64,000 nucleotides of DNA from Megaleporinus macrocephalus (GCA_021613375.1 CM038715.1:1014501-1078500), one strand, 5' to 3'; counted from the stretch's first letter, positions 36,640 to 48,702 are shown. Notes: generated by a model not told the origin, from the sequence alone. A program made the numbers and translations.

Positions 36640-36790
36640 GAGAAATACAAACGAAGAAAATTTGCTAATCAGACGAAGAAGCTGCTGATGTTCTATGCAC
36701 CATGGACTGCCCATCCCAAAGTCCACACATCAACATCACTGAACTTGTAAGCCTGTATTTAGTGTGTGAATACTGAAGGATACTGTACAA
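36640..36790 (+). pseudogene. Possible Tc1-like transposase catalytic remnant
   Basis: The plus strand near 36702-36747 reads MDCPSQSPHINITEL. This resembles the WP.QSPDLNI.E segment holding the last catalytic residue of Tc1 transposases, with Glu retained. Only about 15 residues match well and no other domain is attached, so chance cannot be excluded. Confidence 0.4.
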
Positions 36791-37607
36791 CACTATTTAA
36801 ACAAGCATGCGTGGAAACAAAGAGTTGAACATGAATAATTCAGAGAGGTTATGGTAAACATAGCCAAGAAAGAAGTTTAAATCTTTTTCAAACACGTTTA
36901 AACACATCCATCAATTATTCATCCTTCACAGCTTGCGCTTATGGACACTTGTGTGTGCGCACTCGTGTGTGTATACAGTAATGCATCCAGGCATCCGCAA
37001 GTGCTGTCACTCAAGTGATGTTCTGCGATTGTACTTGAGAGCTACACCTCCCACTCAGTTTACTCAAAGCTTTGATGTGGTGATGTTTCTTTTTATAATC
37101 AGCGAGTTGACTGTATGAACTGCGCCACTTTTGAAGTGTGTTTGCGAGAAACCGATGTCTGCTGAGGAGTAACGGCCATAAGCATGCTTTGGTTTTCTGT
37201 TAAGACTAAAAGCGTGACTTTAGATCGCCTTCGTTTGACCAGCGCAGCTAGAAGTTCTTGTTTGTTTCTCTCTGCTCAGAAGAGCACGTGTCTGGCGTTC
37301 TTATGGGCTTTTCTGTATTTGGAACAGGAGCCCAGCCCTCAGCATGACAGCCATTTTGAAGCTGGATATTTACTCCAGAGATGCGGAGGAGACGTGTGGG
37401 AGGGAGTTGGAGCCTAATATGAGTGAGATGTAGCTCTACATGGCATATTTCTGTGCAGTGATGACATCTACAATGAGCTATTACTCCGTTACTGTACAGT
37501 AACAGAATGATGCAGTGGCGGCTGACACAGTGCTCGGGTCAGTGCAGTGCATTCAGGGGGCAAACACATGACCACTCGTTGATTTCTTGAAGACTGATGT
37601 GTTACAG
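36791..37607. other. Unassigned noncoding sequence
   Basis: No exon or transposon recognised; composition around 37140-37430 is more balanced. Confidence 0.5.
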
Positions 37608-37830
37608 AAATTTTGTTTTAGAGTTTTATTGTCATGTGCACAGCAGAAACAGACAGTTACACTGTACTATGAAATTCTTACCTTGCTGCGCCTCCATTCA
37701 CCAATAAATAAAGATAACAAAAAAGAAATAATAAAAAATATATACAAAATATATAAAGTGTAATAATATATTATAAGTTGAAGTAAATCAAATTAAAGTA
37801 ATTGTTTTTCTTTTTTATAATAAAAAAATA
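37608..37830 (-). mobile_element. L2-type LINE 3' UTR fragment
   Basis: Matches the 3' UTR of the L2 copy at 49238-49934: TTTATTGTCATGTGCACAGC, then CAGACAGTTACACTGTACTA, then GCGCCTCCATTCACCAATA. Only the 3' tail is present, as expected from target-primed reverse transcription with early 5' truncation. Confidence 0.8.
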
Positions 37831-37854
37831 ATAAATTATGAAGTTCTTATGAAG

Positions 37855-38036
37855 TGTTCATGAAGATTCTTGCCGTTCATTTGGACTGAGTTGTCTTTGA
37901 ACACTTTTTCAGTGTGTTCACAATCATCAGGTTCACTGGCCATTGACGTCATTTTCAAAGTGTTCTTCCACACTGTGAGTGTAATTATACACTTTTACCA
38001 GAGGGGTCTCCAAATCCCTAAGACTTACATAGTGTA
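37855..38036. repeat. Direct repeat, copy 1 (paralogue at 39048-39220)
   Basis: Shares GAAGATTCTTGYCGTTCATT, then GTGTTCTTCCACACTGTGAG and the AAGACTTACATAG end with 39048-39220. About 1 kb of unrelated sequence lies between. Confidence 0.8.
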
Positions 38037-39047
38037 GCATTAATATTTACATTTTGTAGATTTTCATGAATATTTGCATTGAGAATTCTCTGGTATCTGC
38101 AGTAATGTGGATTTTTTATCATTGAAAACAGTAAAAACAAACATTTGAGCATTAGGCCGCTGTCTGTCTGTCTACATCTGTCTGTCTATACCAGTCTTAC
38201 ATAGACAGTATATGGCAACATATATTTATATTTTACATAATTGTTTGTATATTTGTTTCAAATATTAATATATATTATTTTATTGATAATTGCTGTTTTT
38301 TTCATTCTGGAATAGCTCTCACAGTGTTAAAGATATTTCAAGTTTTTTTGAATACGTAAAGAAGTAATATTTTTAGATATTTTTTTAGTCTTTTAAGGCA
38401 GACTTGTAACAAGAATACACATTTGAAGAAAACAATGTTCAGTGTTTATCACATGTTTCTCCATGTGTTCTCCACACCTACATGCCACTGCATGCTTGTG
38501 TGTGTTGGGGGACTAAGGTATGTCCCCCAAAACAGGCTTGTTGACTTTTAGGCAGTGCTGATAAGAGCACCATCACCATCTTCACATGATTGGTTAGGAA
38601 ATGTCACACTTAGTTTATTACCAGCCTTAATGTTTACATCAGCACCCACTGATCACAGACCAAAATGTTTCACAGTTGTTTCTAAAAATTCTCCTGGCAA
38701 GATCAGCTCTGTTCATCATTCTGGATGCATCCAGATGTTTCCTGTTTTTTTTGTTTGTTTGTTTTGTTTGTTTGCTCTTTACTAATTAGTTAAAGTGGTA
38801 GGGTAGTAGCATCACACATCTGCTGTTTTCCAGTCGAATTTGAATGTGAATTTCTCAAAAATCCATAATTAAATGTTGCACCATGTTAGATTGTGTTGTT
38901 AAGATGGTAAGAAGTACATTTACTGAGTCAGAACAAACTGAAACACTAAAATACAGGGCTTGCTGAAAGTCACAGGCTTAGAGTCGGATTTAATGGAAAT
39001 GTTCCAGACTTTAAATTCAAAACCATATTATGTTGATGATTATATTG
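38037..39047. other. Unassigned AT-rich sequence between direct repeats
   Basis: No gene recognised. Contains a short (TGTC)n tract near 38160-38187 and a T/GTTT-rich tract near 38745-38775. Confidence 0.5.
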
Positions 39048-39220
39048 ATGAAGATTCTTGTCGTTCATTTGGACTGAATTGTCTTTGAAAACTCTTTCAG
39101 TGTGTTTACAATCATCAGGTTCATTGGCCATTAACGCCAACTGAAGTCACAAAGTGTTCTTCCACACTGTGAGTGTAATTGCACACATTTACCACACTTT
39201 TACCAAAGACTTACATAGGG
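39048..39220. repeat. Direct repeat, copy 2 (paralogue at 37855-38036)
   Basis: Collinear with 37855-38036 with small indels. A DNA element begins immediately after it. Confidence 0.8.
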
Positions 39221-39936
39221 TGTGTCCGAAATCTCCTACTTACCTACTACTCAGTAGTAAATCAGTAGGTGAGCGTGGCTAGTATGTCTGAATACTCAGT
39301 AGTAAATCAGTAGGTGAGCGTGGCTAGTATGTCTGAATACTCAGTAGTAAATCAGTAGGCGAGCGTGGCTAGTATGTCTGAATACTCAGTAGTAAATCAG
39401 TAGGTGAGTGCGGCTAGTATGTCTGAATACTCAGTAGTAAATCAGTAGGCGAGCGCGGCTAGTATGTCTGAATACTCAGTAGTGAAATCAGTAGGTGAGC
39501 GTGGCTAGTATGTCTGAACGCTCAGTAGGTAGTGAGTAGTAGTGAACGGTACTGGATGACCTCTTGAATCGGCAGCCATTTTTATGTAGGCGAACACAGC
39601 ACACTGTGTATCCCATGATTCATCTGGAGCCGCAGATGAATTCAAAGTGGAGTAAATAAACGGTGTAAAGCTGAACGTCGGCTGTGTGTACGTAGCTACG
39701 GCTAGTGAACTGCCGCTACAGAAGTTAGCGCTACTCCTCCCTTTTCATCTTCTCTGATCTACAGCTCCACACTGTCTGATACATAATCAGATAAAAACAC
39801 AGATCAGAGTCACTAAAAGTCTAAATCTGGCAGTAAACGAGCTTTTAATGAATAGCAGGACTTTTACGGTGGTGGTCTGACGTCTTGCGTCACAGAACGC
39901 TGGTAATATGGTGGACGTAGTACGTCTGAGATTGTG
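39221..39936. mobile_element. DNA transposon of the GTGTGTCCGAAATC type, containing a 45-bp minisatellite
   Basis: The left end GGTGTGTCCGAAATCTCCTA is characteristic of dispersed teleost DNA elements. The presumed right end near 39915-39940 (GTAGTACGTCTGAGATTGTG) is a weak inverse of it. The left third is expanded into a tandem array (39252-39525). No coding frame. Confidence 0.55.
39252..39525. repeat. 45-bp minisatellite
   Basis: Six copies starting CAGTAGTAAATCAGTAGG at 39252, 39297, 39342, 39387, 39432 and 39477. The last is 46 bp. Differences are a few C/T changes. Confidence 0.93.
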
Positions 39937-40097
39937 TGGTACTAAAACTCTTTAGTTTTAGTCAAAGTTCCTGCAGTGCTAAGGAGGATCCTTCTTTACT
40001 AAAGGTGTGAAAGCACAATATATTCAAAAGGTCATTATGACTGTTCTAAATTATCATAAGCTAAATGGACACTGCTGCTTTGACCTTCTTTTAGAAA

Positions 40098-41130
40098 GGT
40101 GCTTATTTGTGTATGAGGAAGTTCAACCTGCCCAAGGAGCTGAATCTGTCCACCATAGAATCTGTCCATCACAGTGTGGGGCAGCTCAGCCACCAAACAC
40201 CCCACCCACAGACTGCAGCGCATCATCAGGTCTGCAGAGAGAACCATCAGTGTGAAGTTACCCTCCTTACCGGACCTGCACACGACCAGAACTGGGCAGA
40301 GAACATCATACGTGATCCATCACACCCTGGACATCACCTGTTCCAGTATCTTCCCTCAGGTCGGCGTTTCAGTCAGTTGAGGATCAAGACCTCCAGACTT
40401 CAGAGAAGCTTCTTCCCACACGCCATCACACTCATGAACAGCTGAACTTCAAACACTACATTCTGAACACAGGCTACTACATACATCCATATCCAGATCC
40501 AGATGTTCTCTCACTCTTCTTTCTCTGTACAGTCTACTACATACATCCATCCAGATCCAGATGTTCTCTCACTCTTCTTTCTCTGTACGGTCTACTACAT
40601 ACATCCATCCAGATCCAGATGTTCTCTCACTCTTCTTTCTCTGTACAGTCTACTACATACATCCATCCAGATCCAGATGTTCTCTCACTCTTCTTTCTCT
40701 GTACAGTCTACTACATACATACATCCATATTCAGATGTTATCTCACTCTTCTTTCTCTGTACAGTCTACTACATACATACATCCATATTCAGATGTTATC
40801 TCACTCTTCTTTCTCTGTTCAGTCTACTACATACATACATCCATATCCAGATGTTATCTCACTCTTCTTTCTCTGTACAGTCTACTACATACATACATCC
40901 ATATCCATATCTTGCTCTTTATCTGATAGTCTCAGAACCCTCTGTAGCATCGTCTCTACAAGTGACTCTTCTGTTCTTCATATTAATATCTATTTAATTC
41001 AGTCTGCACTGCCCTTCACTGCTGCACTCAGTACTTTACTTTAAATATACAACTCTGCACATGTTAAGTTTTCTTGTATGTGTGAGCATATAAAGTCCAA
41101 TATAAAGCCAATAAAGTCCAATTCAGATTC
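40098..41130 (+). mobile_element. 5'-truncated L2-type LINE with a minisatellite in its 3' UTR
   Basis: The coding end runs to a stop near 40443 and includes IIRDPSHPGHHLFQYLPSGR and RSFFPHAITLMNS, the C-terminal signature of L2/CR1-group ORF2 proteins. Deletions and a small duplication precede it, so the frame is only partly intact. The 3' UTR (CTGCACTGCCCTTCACTGCT near 41007, AAAGTCCAAT repeats near 41092-41122) is split by eight 58-bp repeats at 40474-40918. The polymerase domain is absent. Confidence 0.82.
40474..40918 (+). repeat. 58-bp minisatellite inside the L2 3' UTR
   Basis: CTACTACATACATCCAT recurs at 40474, 40534, 40592, 40650, 40708, 40766, 40824 and 40882, a step of 58 bp after the first. 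Because 58 is not a multiple of 3, all three frames stay open and give overlapping repetitive frames of 121-164 codons; these are not genes. Confidence 0.95.
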
Positions 41131-41179
41131 TGATGAAGGGAACAGAAGCAGGGACGAATTTTAAAAGTTATCTTGTGGG

Positions 41180-41760
41180 TAATTGCAGCGCTGTTGCAGA
41201 TGAGCTTTCAAACTAAGCTCAATAGATAATCACAAATGTTTAAAGCTCAATTTCACTCTAACTCGGGGGTCAGCTGAGCTTTATTGTCACGATAAAGCTC
41301 CTCAGTAACTAGCAGTCAGATTGTGCGGTCTAATTTGAAACGAGTTGGAATTGACTATCACTGATTAGCAGCGTGTTATTAACCTGTGCACCTATCACAG
41401 TGTTTCCTTATGCACTGAGGTAAACATTATTATTATCCTTGCATCTATCAGAGCGAAGCGTGTGCCAGCCTCGGCGTCTCTCTCCATTACGGTGTCCTCA
41501 GTCACGCCCTGCTCATTTGCTATGGTGTCATTCTTCTCGCTTCAATTAATGAAAGAAAAAGCAAAACAAAGCAGCGGGGGCTGTTGAATTATTTGATTAA
41601 GTAGCTGCAGCTAATGGAGTTTCAAGATTTAAGAGCAGATGATGAATTGCAGATGACTCATCAAGGCGTTTAATTCATCCATTTATCTGCTTATGTTTCA
41701 TCTGATTCTTATGGCCATGTATCTTTATTTCATTCTTTCCTCTGCATTCTTTTCACGGTG
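41180..41760. promoter_or_regulatory. Candidate conserved noncoding segment
   Basis: A 580-bp low-repeat stretch rich in homeodomain-like cores (CAATTAATGAAAG near 41543, TTTGATTAAG near 41592, GTTTAATTCATCC near 41669). It lacks transposon ends and long frames. The texture resembles vertebrate developmental enhancers. This is a judgement of appearance only. Confidence 0.3.
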
Positions 41761-42677
41761 GGTTAAGGGGGCGCATCGTAGGGGCTGTCGCTGGCTGACC
41801 TATTAAATTTATTTATTTATTGCTTTTTGAGGTATATTTGACATATATATATTTGATCATGTGCTTTCTGTCATGTTGTTCTGCTTTTCTTGTCGGTGTT
41901 CTAGTGCAGCGGCAGCAGCAGCACTTTGGATTCATTTGATCTTCTTCTTAAATCCGTTCCAAGACCACATGCTTGTTTACTGCTTCTAAGCTTAACGGAT
42001 GACTAAAGCATGTGCCTTTACACTAATCGGTACACCAATCAAGGCACTAAACCCACTATTCCGTCTCCCACGCAGCTGTTTTAGTGGAGAAAAAAAAACA
42101 GCACTTCACAAATCACAGTGATTACACGATATACACCATATACGCTGTATGTAATGAAAGCGTGACTTACACATATCGTTACTCGGTTGGAATTAACGAC
42201 TATGTGCAGCTGCGTGCAATTATATAGGCCTTTGTACATACATGAGGTGTTTATGCTGGGGACCGTGAAATAGCAGTGTTCCTGTTACCGAGCAGTTTAT
42301 TAATTTTACTTTGATAAAAGTTTGTTTAATTGTAAGAGAAGCAGATCAGAACAACTGGTCCAATCAAAACAAGCTAATACATATGAGACATTCCTCCAGA
42401 GAGAAAGATTTGGACTACATTTTTGAGTTTTCTACATCATTTGAACATGCCAATGGTCGTTTATATTGTGTGAAATTTGATGATTAATGGACCAATAGAA
42501 GTGCTCCAAAATAGCTTGGAAAATTTCTGGTTCCGTTGACTTACATTGAAAGTAAACGGTGGTACAGAGTGTTCTCAGACACTATTGTCAGATAATTAAA
42601 AGTACAGAAAGAAGATACTGAAACAGGGGATGTCCAGGGTGTGACAGATCACAGATGATGTTCTCTGAATGCTTCCT
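41761..42677. other. Mostly unassigned, with a diverged MITE copy
   Basis: The part at about 42355-42560 carries blocks TGGACCAATAGAAGTGCTCC and GTTCCGTTGACTTACATTGA in the inverse order of the MITE at 53109-53352. It is an old inverted copy with poor termini. The remainder has no recognised element. Confidence 0.5.
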
Positions 42678-43327
42678 ATGGATAGATATATAGATAGATA
42701 AATAGATGGATGGGTGGATGGATATATAGATATATGGATGGATGGGTGATATGGATATATAGATAGATATATGGATGGATGGATATATAGATAGATGGAG
42801 GGATGGGTGATATGGATATATAGATGGATGGATGGATGTATGGGTAATATGGATATATAGATGGATGGATGGATGGATGGATGGATAGATGGATGGATGG
42901 ATATATGGATGGATGGATGAATGGATATATTGATTGATGAATGGATGGATGGATGGATATATGGATAGATGGATATTTTGATAGATGGATGGATGAATAT
43001 ATAGATAGATGGATGGATGGGTATATTGATAGATGGATGGATGGATGGATGGATATATTGATAGATAGATGGATGAATGGATATAGTGATTGATGAATGG
43101 ATGGATGGATGGATATATTGATAGATGGATGGATGGATATATAGATAGATGGATGGATGGATATATTGATGGATGGATGGATGGATATATTGATGGATGG
43201 ATGGATGGATAGATATATTGATAGATGGATGGATGGATGGATGGATATATTGATAGATAGATGGATGGATGGATGGATGGATGGATAGATATATTGATAG
43301 ATGGATGGATATATAGATAGATGGATG
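42678..43327. repeat. (GGAT)n / (GATA)n tetranucleotide array
   Basis: About 650 bp of GGAT units interspersed with GATA and ATATAT interruptions. Local higher-order blocks of 30-50 bp recur (TATATTGATAGATGGATGG type). Confidence 0.95.
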
Positions 43328-45092
43328 CCCTTATAGACTGACTCTAGTCCAGAAGAACAAAGTTTACATTGAGTTTTTGTGCCATGTCATTAATATGTTT
43401 TTGTGTAGTGTGCTGCATGATGAGCTCTGTGTGAGCTGAAATTAATAATAAACAACATTAAGCTCCTCATGTTTGGGCTACACAGAAAACAGATAAAAGA
43501 CGTTGCGGTCGGTTGTTGGTTCCAGAGTAGATATTACAGATTTATCTGAATTTCTCACGGAGAAAATGATTCAGAACACTTCTGCCATGCATATCAAACT
43601 AATCCGCCATGGTTCGTGCAAATGAACATAATTCATGCAGAAATATGATTAATGATTAATTCTGATTAATTAATTCATGTGTTTACTCTACGAAAGACGT
43701 TACCTTTTTCTTAGAAACCGTACGACAAAGCAAAAGAGCTGGAGATACATCAGAGGCTCTGAGAGATCACTTTTCATAAAGTGGCCTCCTTGTTTTCTGG
43801 CTCCCTGTGAAACATGGTGCTCAAATATTAATGAGGTTCAATGCACAGATGTGGATGTGTGGACGTGGCCACTTTGAACAGGAGTGTGGTGTTTTCAGCT
43901 GTTGCGTATTCCTAGCACATAGCCGCAACCAAAAGCAGCCTCGGGCTAGCCTCTGGCTCCCAATGCCATGCGCAAATGCAGAGAGACTCCAAAAGCTACA
44001 CCCTGGGCATGCACACAAAAGGAGCTCTCCCTCTACTGAGCAACTTTGAGCCATGACTCATCCACTTTTCATCATCATTCCGACTTCTCTTACATCTCCA
44101 ACATGGTTCCGTCGGCACAGCTACGAATGAATTTTTTACACGGCGCCCATTGAAACGGCGACGCATTAACAACCACCTGAGGAAGATGGTGGTAGAAGCG
44201 GGTCATGTGTTCCAAGTGCTTTAAGCCATATGCTCAGTTTTGAGTTCGTAAGATCACGTTAGCCATGGTTCATCAAAGCCTTCATGCGTGCATGTGGAGC
44301 GCTGCTGGAATTTTTTAGTGGTTGGATGAACCGGCCATTTTTTTTTCCACAAGCAACTACATGTTTATTCCTTCAGCGCCGCTTCCCAGCATTTCAAAAA
44401 CATTCCTTCAATTTTGTCCATAAAACTAAAGTAAACATTATTTATGTCATCACAAGACTAATGATTAGCAGTATGAACAACATTCCAGAATCAGCTATGC
44501 ACCTTTAGAGTCTTTAGAATCCTTTTTCATTTATTTATTAATTTATTTTTTTTGTTGTTGTTAAAATCAATTCAACGCTGTTGATCCCTTTTTGCAGTTG
44601 ACCAGCAGCTGGGGAAAATAAAACCATTGGCTGCAAATGCATTTACTGTTGTTGGAGTCATTAATGCTGACTGCAGACAGAATTGCACATCTGTCACGAC
44701 CTGATTAGATTTTTTCTTTTTCTTTTTCTGTTGCTGCTGATTTTCACTGTGTTGAATAACAGGATGTTTCCAAAAGTGGAGCTTGCTGTCAGGCTACAAC
44801 TTTTTCTGCTCCTGTCACAGCCAAAGTGGCAATTACTGGTGCCATGTTTTCTGATGTATTTTCTTTTCTGTACTTCTGAAAAAAGGAAAAAAGTAATGAA
44901 TATTCAGATCATATTTGGATCTTAAGAAATCAATAAATTCCACAGTCTCATTAACTAAACTGAAAATTGGCTTATGCGATCACAAATGTGCAAGGACTTG
45001 TGGGAAGTACTGGACTCAGTAAGAGAGACTTAAATGTGAAAATATGTTGTCACCTGGTATTTTGTTATTTGTTATGCTGGGCTGGCTAGTGG
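43328..45092. other. Unassigned noncoding sequence
   Basis: No exon, tandem array or transposon end recognised. Several 60-80 codon frames lack domains. Confidence 0.5.
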
Positions 45093-45098
45093 TGTGTA

Positions 45099-45178
<80 letters not shown>
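45093..45178. repeat. (TA)n microsatellite
   Basis: About 40 TA units directly adjoining the minisatellite that follows. Confidence 0.95.
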
Positions 45179-45179
<1 letters not shown>

Positions 45180-45181
<2 letters not shown>

Positions 45182-45838
45182 CAATTGTTCTAATATCCAG
45201 CATTAAGTACCATTGAGTATATACAGCCAATTGTTCTAATGTCATTATATCCTTTTGTAGCAATCAGTATATATATAGTCCATTGTTCTAATATCCTTAT
45301 ATCATTTTGTAGCATTGAGTATACTTAGTCCTTTGTTCTAAAATTCCCATTTCCTTTTGTAGCATTGAGTATATATAGTCCATTGTTCTAATATCCTTAT
45401 ATCCTTTGGTAGCATTGAGTATATATATATAGTCCATTATTTTAATATCCTCATATCCTTTTGTAGCATTGAGTAGCATTGAGTATATACAGTCCATTAT
45501 TCTAATATCCTTATATCCTTGTATAGCGTTAAGTAGCATTGAGTATATATAGTCCATTATTCTAATATCCTTATATCCTTTTATAGCATTGAGTAGCATT
45601 TAGTATATATAGACCATTATTCTAATATCCTTATCCTTTTATAGCATTGAGTATATATAGTCCATTGTTCTAATATCCTTATATCCTTTGGTAGCATTGA
45701 GTAGCATTGAGTTTATATCGTCCATTATTTTAATATCCTCATATCCTTTTTTAGCATTGAGTAGCATTGAGTATAAACAGTCCATTGTTCTAATATCCTT
45801 ATATCCTTCTGTAGCATTGAGTAGCATTGAGTAACAAA
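45180..45838. repeat. 50/60-bp minisatellite
   Basis: About twelve units built from AGTCCATTGTTCTAATATCC, a TTATATCCTTTTGTAGCATT block and a TA spacer. AGTCCATT-type anchors fall at 45277, 45327, 45377, 45431, 45491, 45551, 45611, 45659, 45719 and 45779. The early units are 50 bp; most later ones are 60 bp because GTAGCATTGA is doubled. The 60-bp units keep frame, which explains repetitive minus-strand frames of 62 and 100 codons. Confidence 0.95.
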
Positions 45839-46926
45839 GCTACAATTGCTAGATAAAAGGATTAAATACTGTTTATCTGACTGATGGTGACTGTTTTGGG
45901 GGTCTGCTAGGTCTTTCACAGTTGTTAAGAGTCCCATTTTTCGCTATATGTTTTAAAAAAATGTAACCCCAGGTTTGGTAACTCCCCTTTCATTTCCCCT
46001 TTTTTATGCCAGTAGAATCACGTGCAGACAGTGCTGTATATTCTTGACAGGTACTTTAGTGAGATTCCTCCTTTGTCCAAAAATCTTCTCGCAAGAGCAG
46101 GAATTAATACAATGTTTACTTACATTACAAAAAGTTTCAGAAAGTTGGATTTGCCATGACTACATTCAGAAGTTATGACATGGGCAAAAAAAAGCTCTAC
46201 ATGAAATTAATAATAAAAAAAAAAAATAAAACATTAATTCAATGTGGTTTCAGTGCATTGAATGCTAAACATCTCAAATGCTGTCGGTGCCCCTGCAGTG
46301 TCAATAACCTACACAGAATGAAGGCAGAGGAAATTACAATGTTACAAAGAGCAACCACTGGATCCCTTCAAACTGACTCATTTGGAGCAACAGAAGACCT
46401 GTATGTGTAATCGGTTCAGTTAGTCATCCTAAGCAAGAGTGCCTTCAAACAGCATAATTTGCCAGCTGGTAATTCACAAAAGACTTGCGTGCCCTTCATG
46501 AGAGAGCTATTTAGCGCTTTTGTCCATATGCATCATTTTGACCTTTTAAAACAGTTCCTCAATCAGAAAACACTGAGCGGCTCGCTCCAGCCTGCAGCCG
46601 TAGTGGTGGAATAGGACCCAACCTCTCTCTCTGTCTCCACTCCACGTTTTAATGAGTGTTCGAGGCATAAAAAGGCACCCGCCCACGTACTGACGCGCTC
46701 CCGAGCATCGTGGAAATGCCTTTCAGAGCCGTAAAGCAAAGCAACGCTGGATTACGAAGCAAAGACGTCCAGAATGTGGGCCCATGTAGCGGGAAGGCAG
46801 CTGGGTTCGAGCCACAAGGGAAAGTGGATCCTTAGACTGTGATCGAGTCTCGTCAAAAGTGTAGCGCAGGCTGTGGTTTCACATCTACCAGGCATAGTTT
46901 ACTCCAGTCCATATATATGTGACTTC
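45839..46926. other. Unassigned noncoding sequence
   Basis: No gene recognised. A short A-run lies near 46215-46226. The part 46490-46880 is low-repeat and balanced in composition, and could include conserved noncoding sequence. A lone GGTTCGAGCC near 46804 is not part of a tRNA. Confidence 0.45.
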
Positions 46927-46930
46927 TTAA

Positions 46931-48058
46931 AGGGAACCCTGGCTGGTAACACTTGTAAGCATTAATATGGTGTAAATGACTCTAAATTATTAGGACATGT
47001 TGTTAAAAATCACTAAAAGTATCAGATTTATTAGATTTTCTGTAAAATCCGCTGCACGTGGGTCTCCATTGTTGTATCTACTGACGTGATCAGCGGGTAG
47101 TGACGTCAAATGGTTGCAGTAACCGGCCGTCACGCTTGAGCACAGCTAGCTAAACATGCTACTGTTCAGTCTTTACAGTTTGAGCTAGAACTCAACATTT
47201 CTGACATCAGCGGTGACATCACACACCACGTTAGTGTAAATGGTGAACAGAGAGGGTGGAGGAGAGAGTGGACACAGTGCTGGAGTTGTTGTGAAACTGT
47301 GTGTTGGTGGTGACGGAGAAGGAGAGTGTCTGTTAAAGGAGCTCCGCTTTCTAGCAGGAAACATTCACACTCAGTAAACAACTAGATACACTGAACGGGA
47401 GTGTCTCTGAGCTTCACACTCCTTTATTAGTGAGTAGTATGTTCACTACTAAGACTGTACTTTCACCTTCAGGATCCACAAACGAGGAGAAGCAGCTGAC
47501 GCTAACGCTAAACGTTCTCAGGAGAGAGTCCAGCGCATGTTCACGTTCACGGTTCTTCTCGCGGTTCTCCATAATCTGGAGCTTCTGGACTTCCTGTGTG
47601 GGGAAACTGTGGCACTGCATTGTGTTTTAGTCTACGCTTAAAACCAACAGCCTCCGTCAAGTCTCTCACCAGTGGTGGTCTACTGAACCACTCAAACTCA
47701 TCCAGACTGAAGTGAGGAGAGCAGAGCGGGGGTCTTTGGGTAGCTGTGTTGGTCCACACGCTGCTTCACTAACTATTCTCCTTGTTTATGTTTGTGAAGC
47801 TGTTTAGACTAATATCAGTCTTCACACTGCCTTTCACTGAAACAACATCAACAACAAAATGTACATGGTTTTCTTTAAGCTAGGTTAGTAACTAACATTC
47901 ACTCCTTCACACCACAGTCCAGTTCAGACCTGAAACCATCTGACCTCATCTACCCAGCAGGCATTACGCATCAGTAATAATGGCTGTGTCCATATGTTAA
48001 ATATTTAGAATAAAAGAGTTAATTTATAAATAAATCTGATACTTTTGTGATTTTTATA
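46931..48058. mobile_element. Non-autonomous DNA transposon, second copy, 3' end lost
   Basis: Nearly identical to 25046-26150, in the same orientation. Begins AGGGAACCCTGGCTGGTAAC right after TTAA (46927-46930). About 100 bp of the right inverted end is missing after GATTTTTA near 48058, where a short TA tract and a hAT fragment begin. No transposase. Confidence 0.85.
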
Positions 48059-48702
48059 TATATATAATATTTATATATTTAAGTTACCTAGTATCAGCAT
48101 CTTATACCATTAGCAACTGAAAGACAAACTTATTACAAATACCATTCAGTATATTTTCAGTTTAAATGCTGAACTGAATTAATTATTTTTAAAGCCCCAA
48201 ATAAATGTTTTTCCTAAGAACAAGGGCTACATTAAAAAAAAAAAAAAACAAGAATGCTTTTGAAAATAAATTATATGTATAGAGAAAGTAAATAAAACGT
48301 GGGTCTTCTTGTTAACTCAGCTTCTCAGATGAACATGTTGGTTGTACAGAGCAGTTTCCTCCAGAACTAGACGAGCAGGTCCATTCCAGAACCGTTCCTG
48401 TTAAACACTCAGTTTTCTCTGTGGACTTTTCTGTTTTTACGTTATTCTTTCTGACTCGCTTTAGTCTCTGACTGCTGCTCCTCGCTTCCTACCTTGCCTG
48501 TATGCGCGCCACACACCCCAATCTGCACAGATCTGATTGGTCTCTGAGTTCACTGTGCTGTAAAGCCCGTATACCGTAAAGACTAGAAAAGCTCTGCTGC
48601 TTAAATTAAACACAGTCTAAATTAAATCATTCTCAATAGATTATCTGTTTGGGTCCACATTGGGCAACGTCTGGGTTCGGACCTGCCTATTAGTGACCTC
48701 TG
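48059..48702 (-). mobile_element. Truncated inverted hAT of the CAGGGGTCACTAATAGGC family
   Basis: On the minus strand it starts CAGAGGTCACTAATAGGC at 48702 and later carries AATTCAGTTCAGCATTTAAA and TTTCAGTTGCTAAT blocks also found, in the same order, in the element at 8018-8705. The terminal CACCCCTG end and target duplication are missing on the left side, next to the broken end of the preceding transposon. No transposase frame. Confidence 0.65.

Noticed and set aside
40503..41044. Overlapping repetitive reading frames of 121-164 codons (MFSHSSFSVQSTTYIHP type)
   Set aside because: They are translations of a 58-bp tandem repeat in three frames inside an L2 3' UTR.
45297..45827. Repetitive minus-strand frames (MLLNA..GYKDI type)
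   Set aside because: A 60-bp repeat keeps frame by arithmetic; there is no start context or non-repeat extension.
46795..46830. tRNA gene suggested by GGTTCGAGCC
   Set aside because: No A box at the right distance and no cloverleaf can be drawn.
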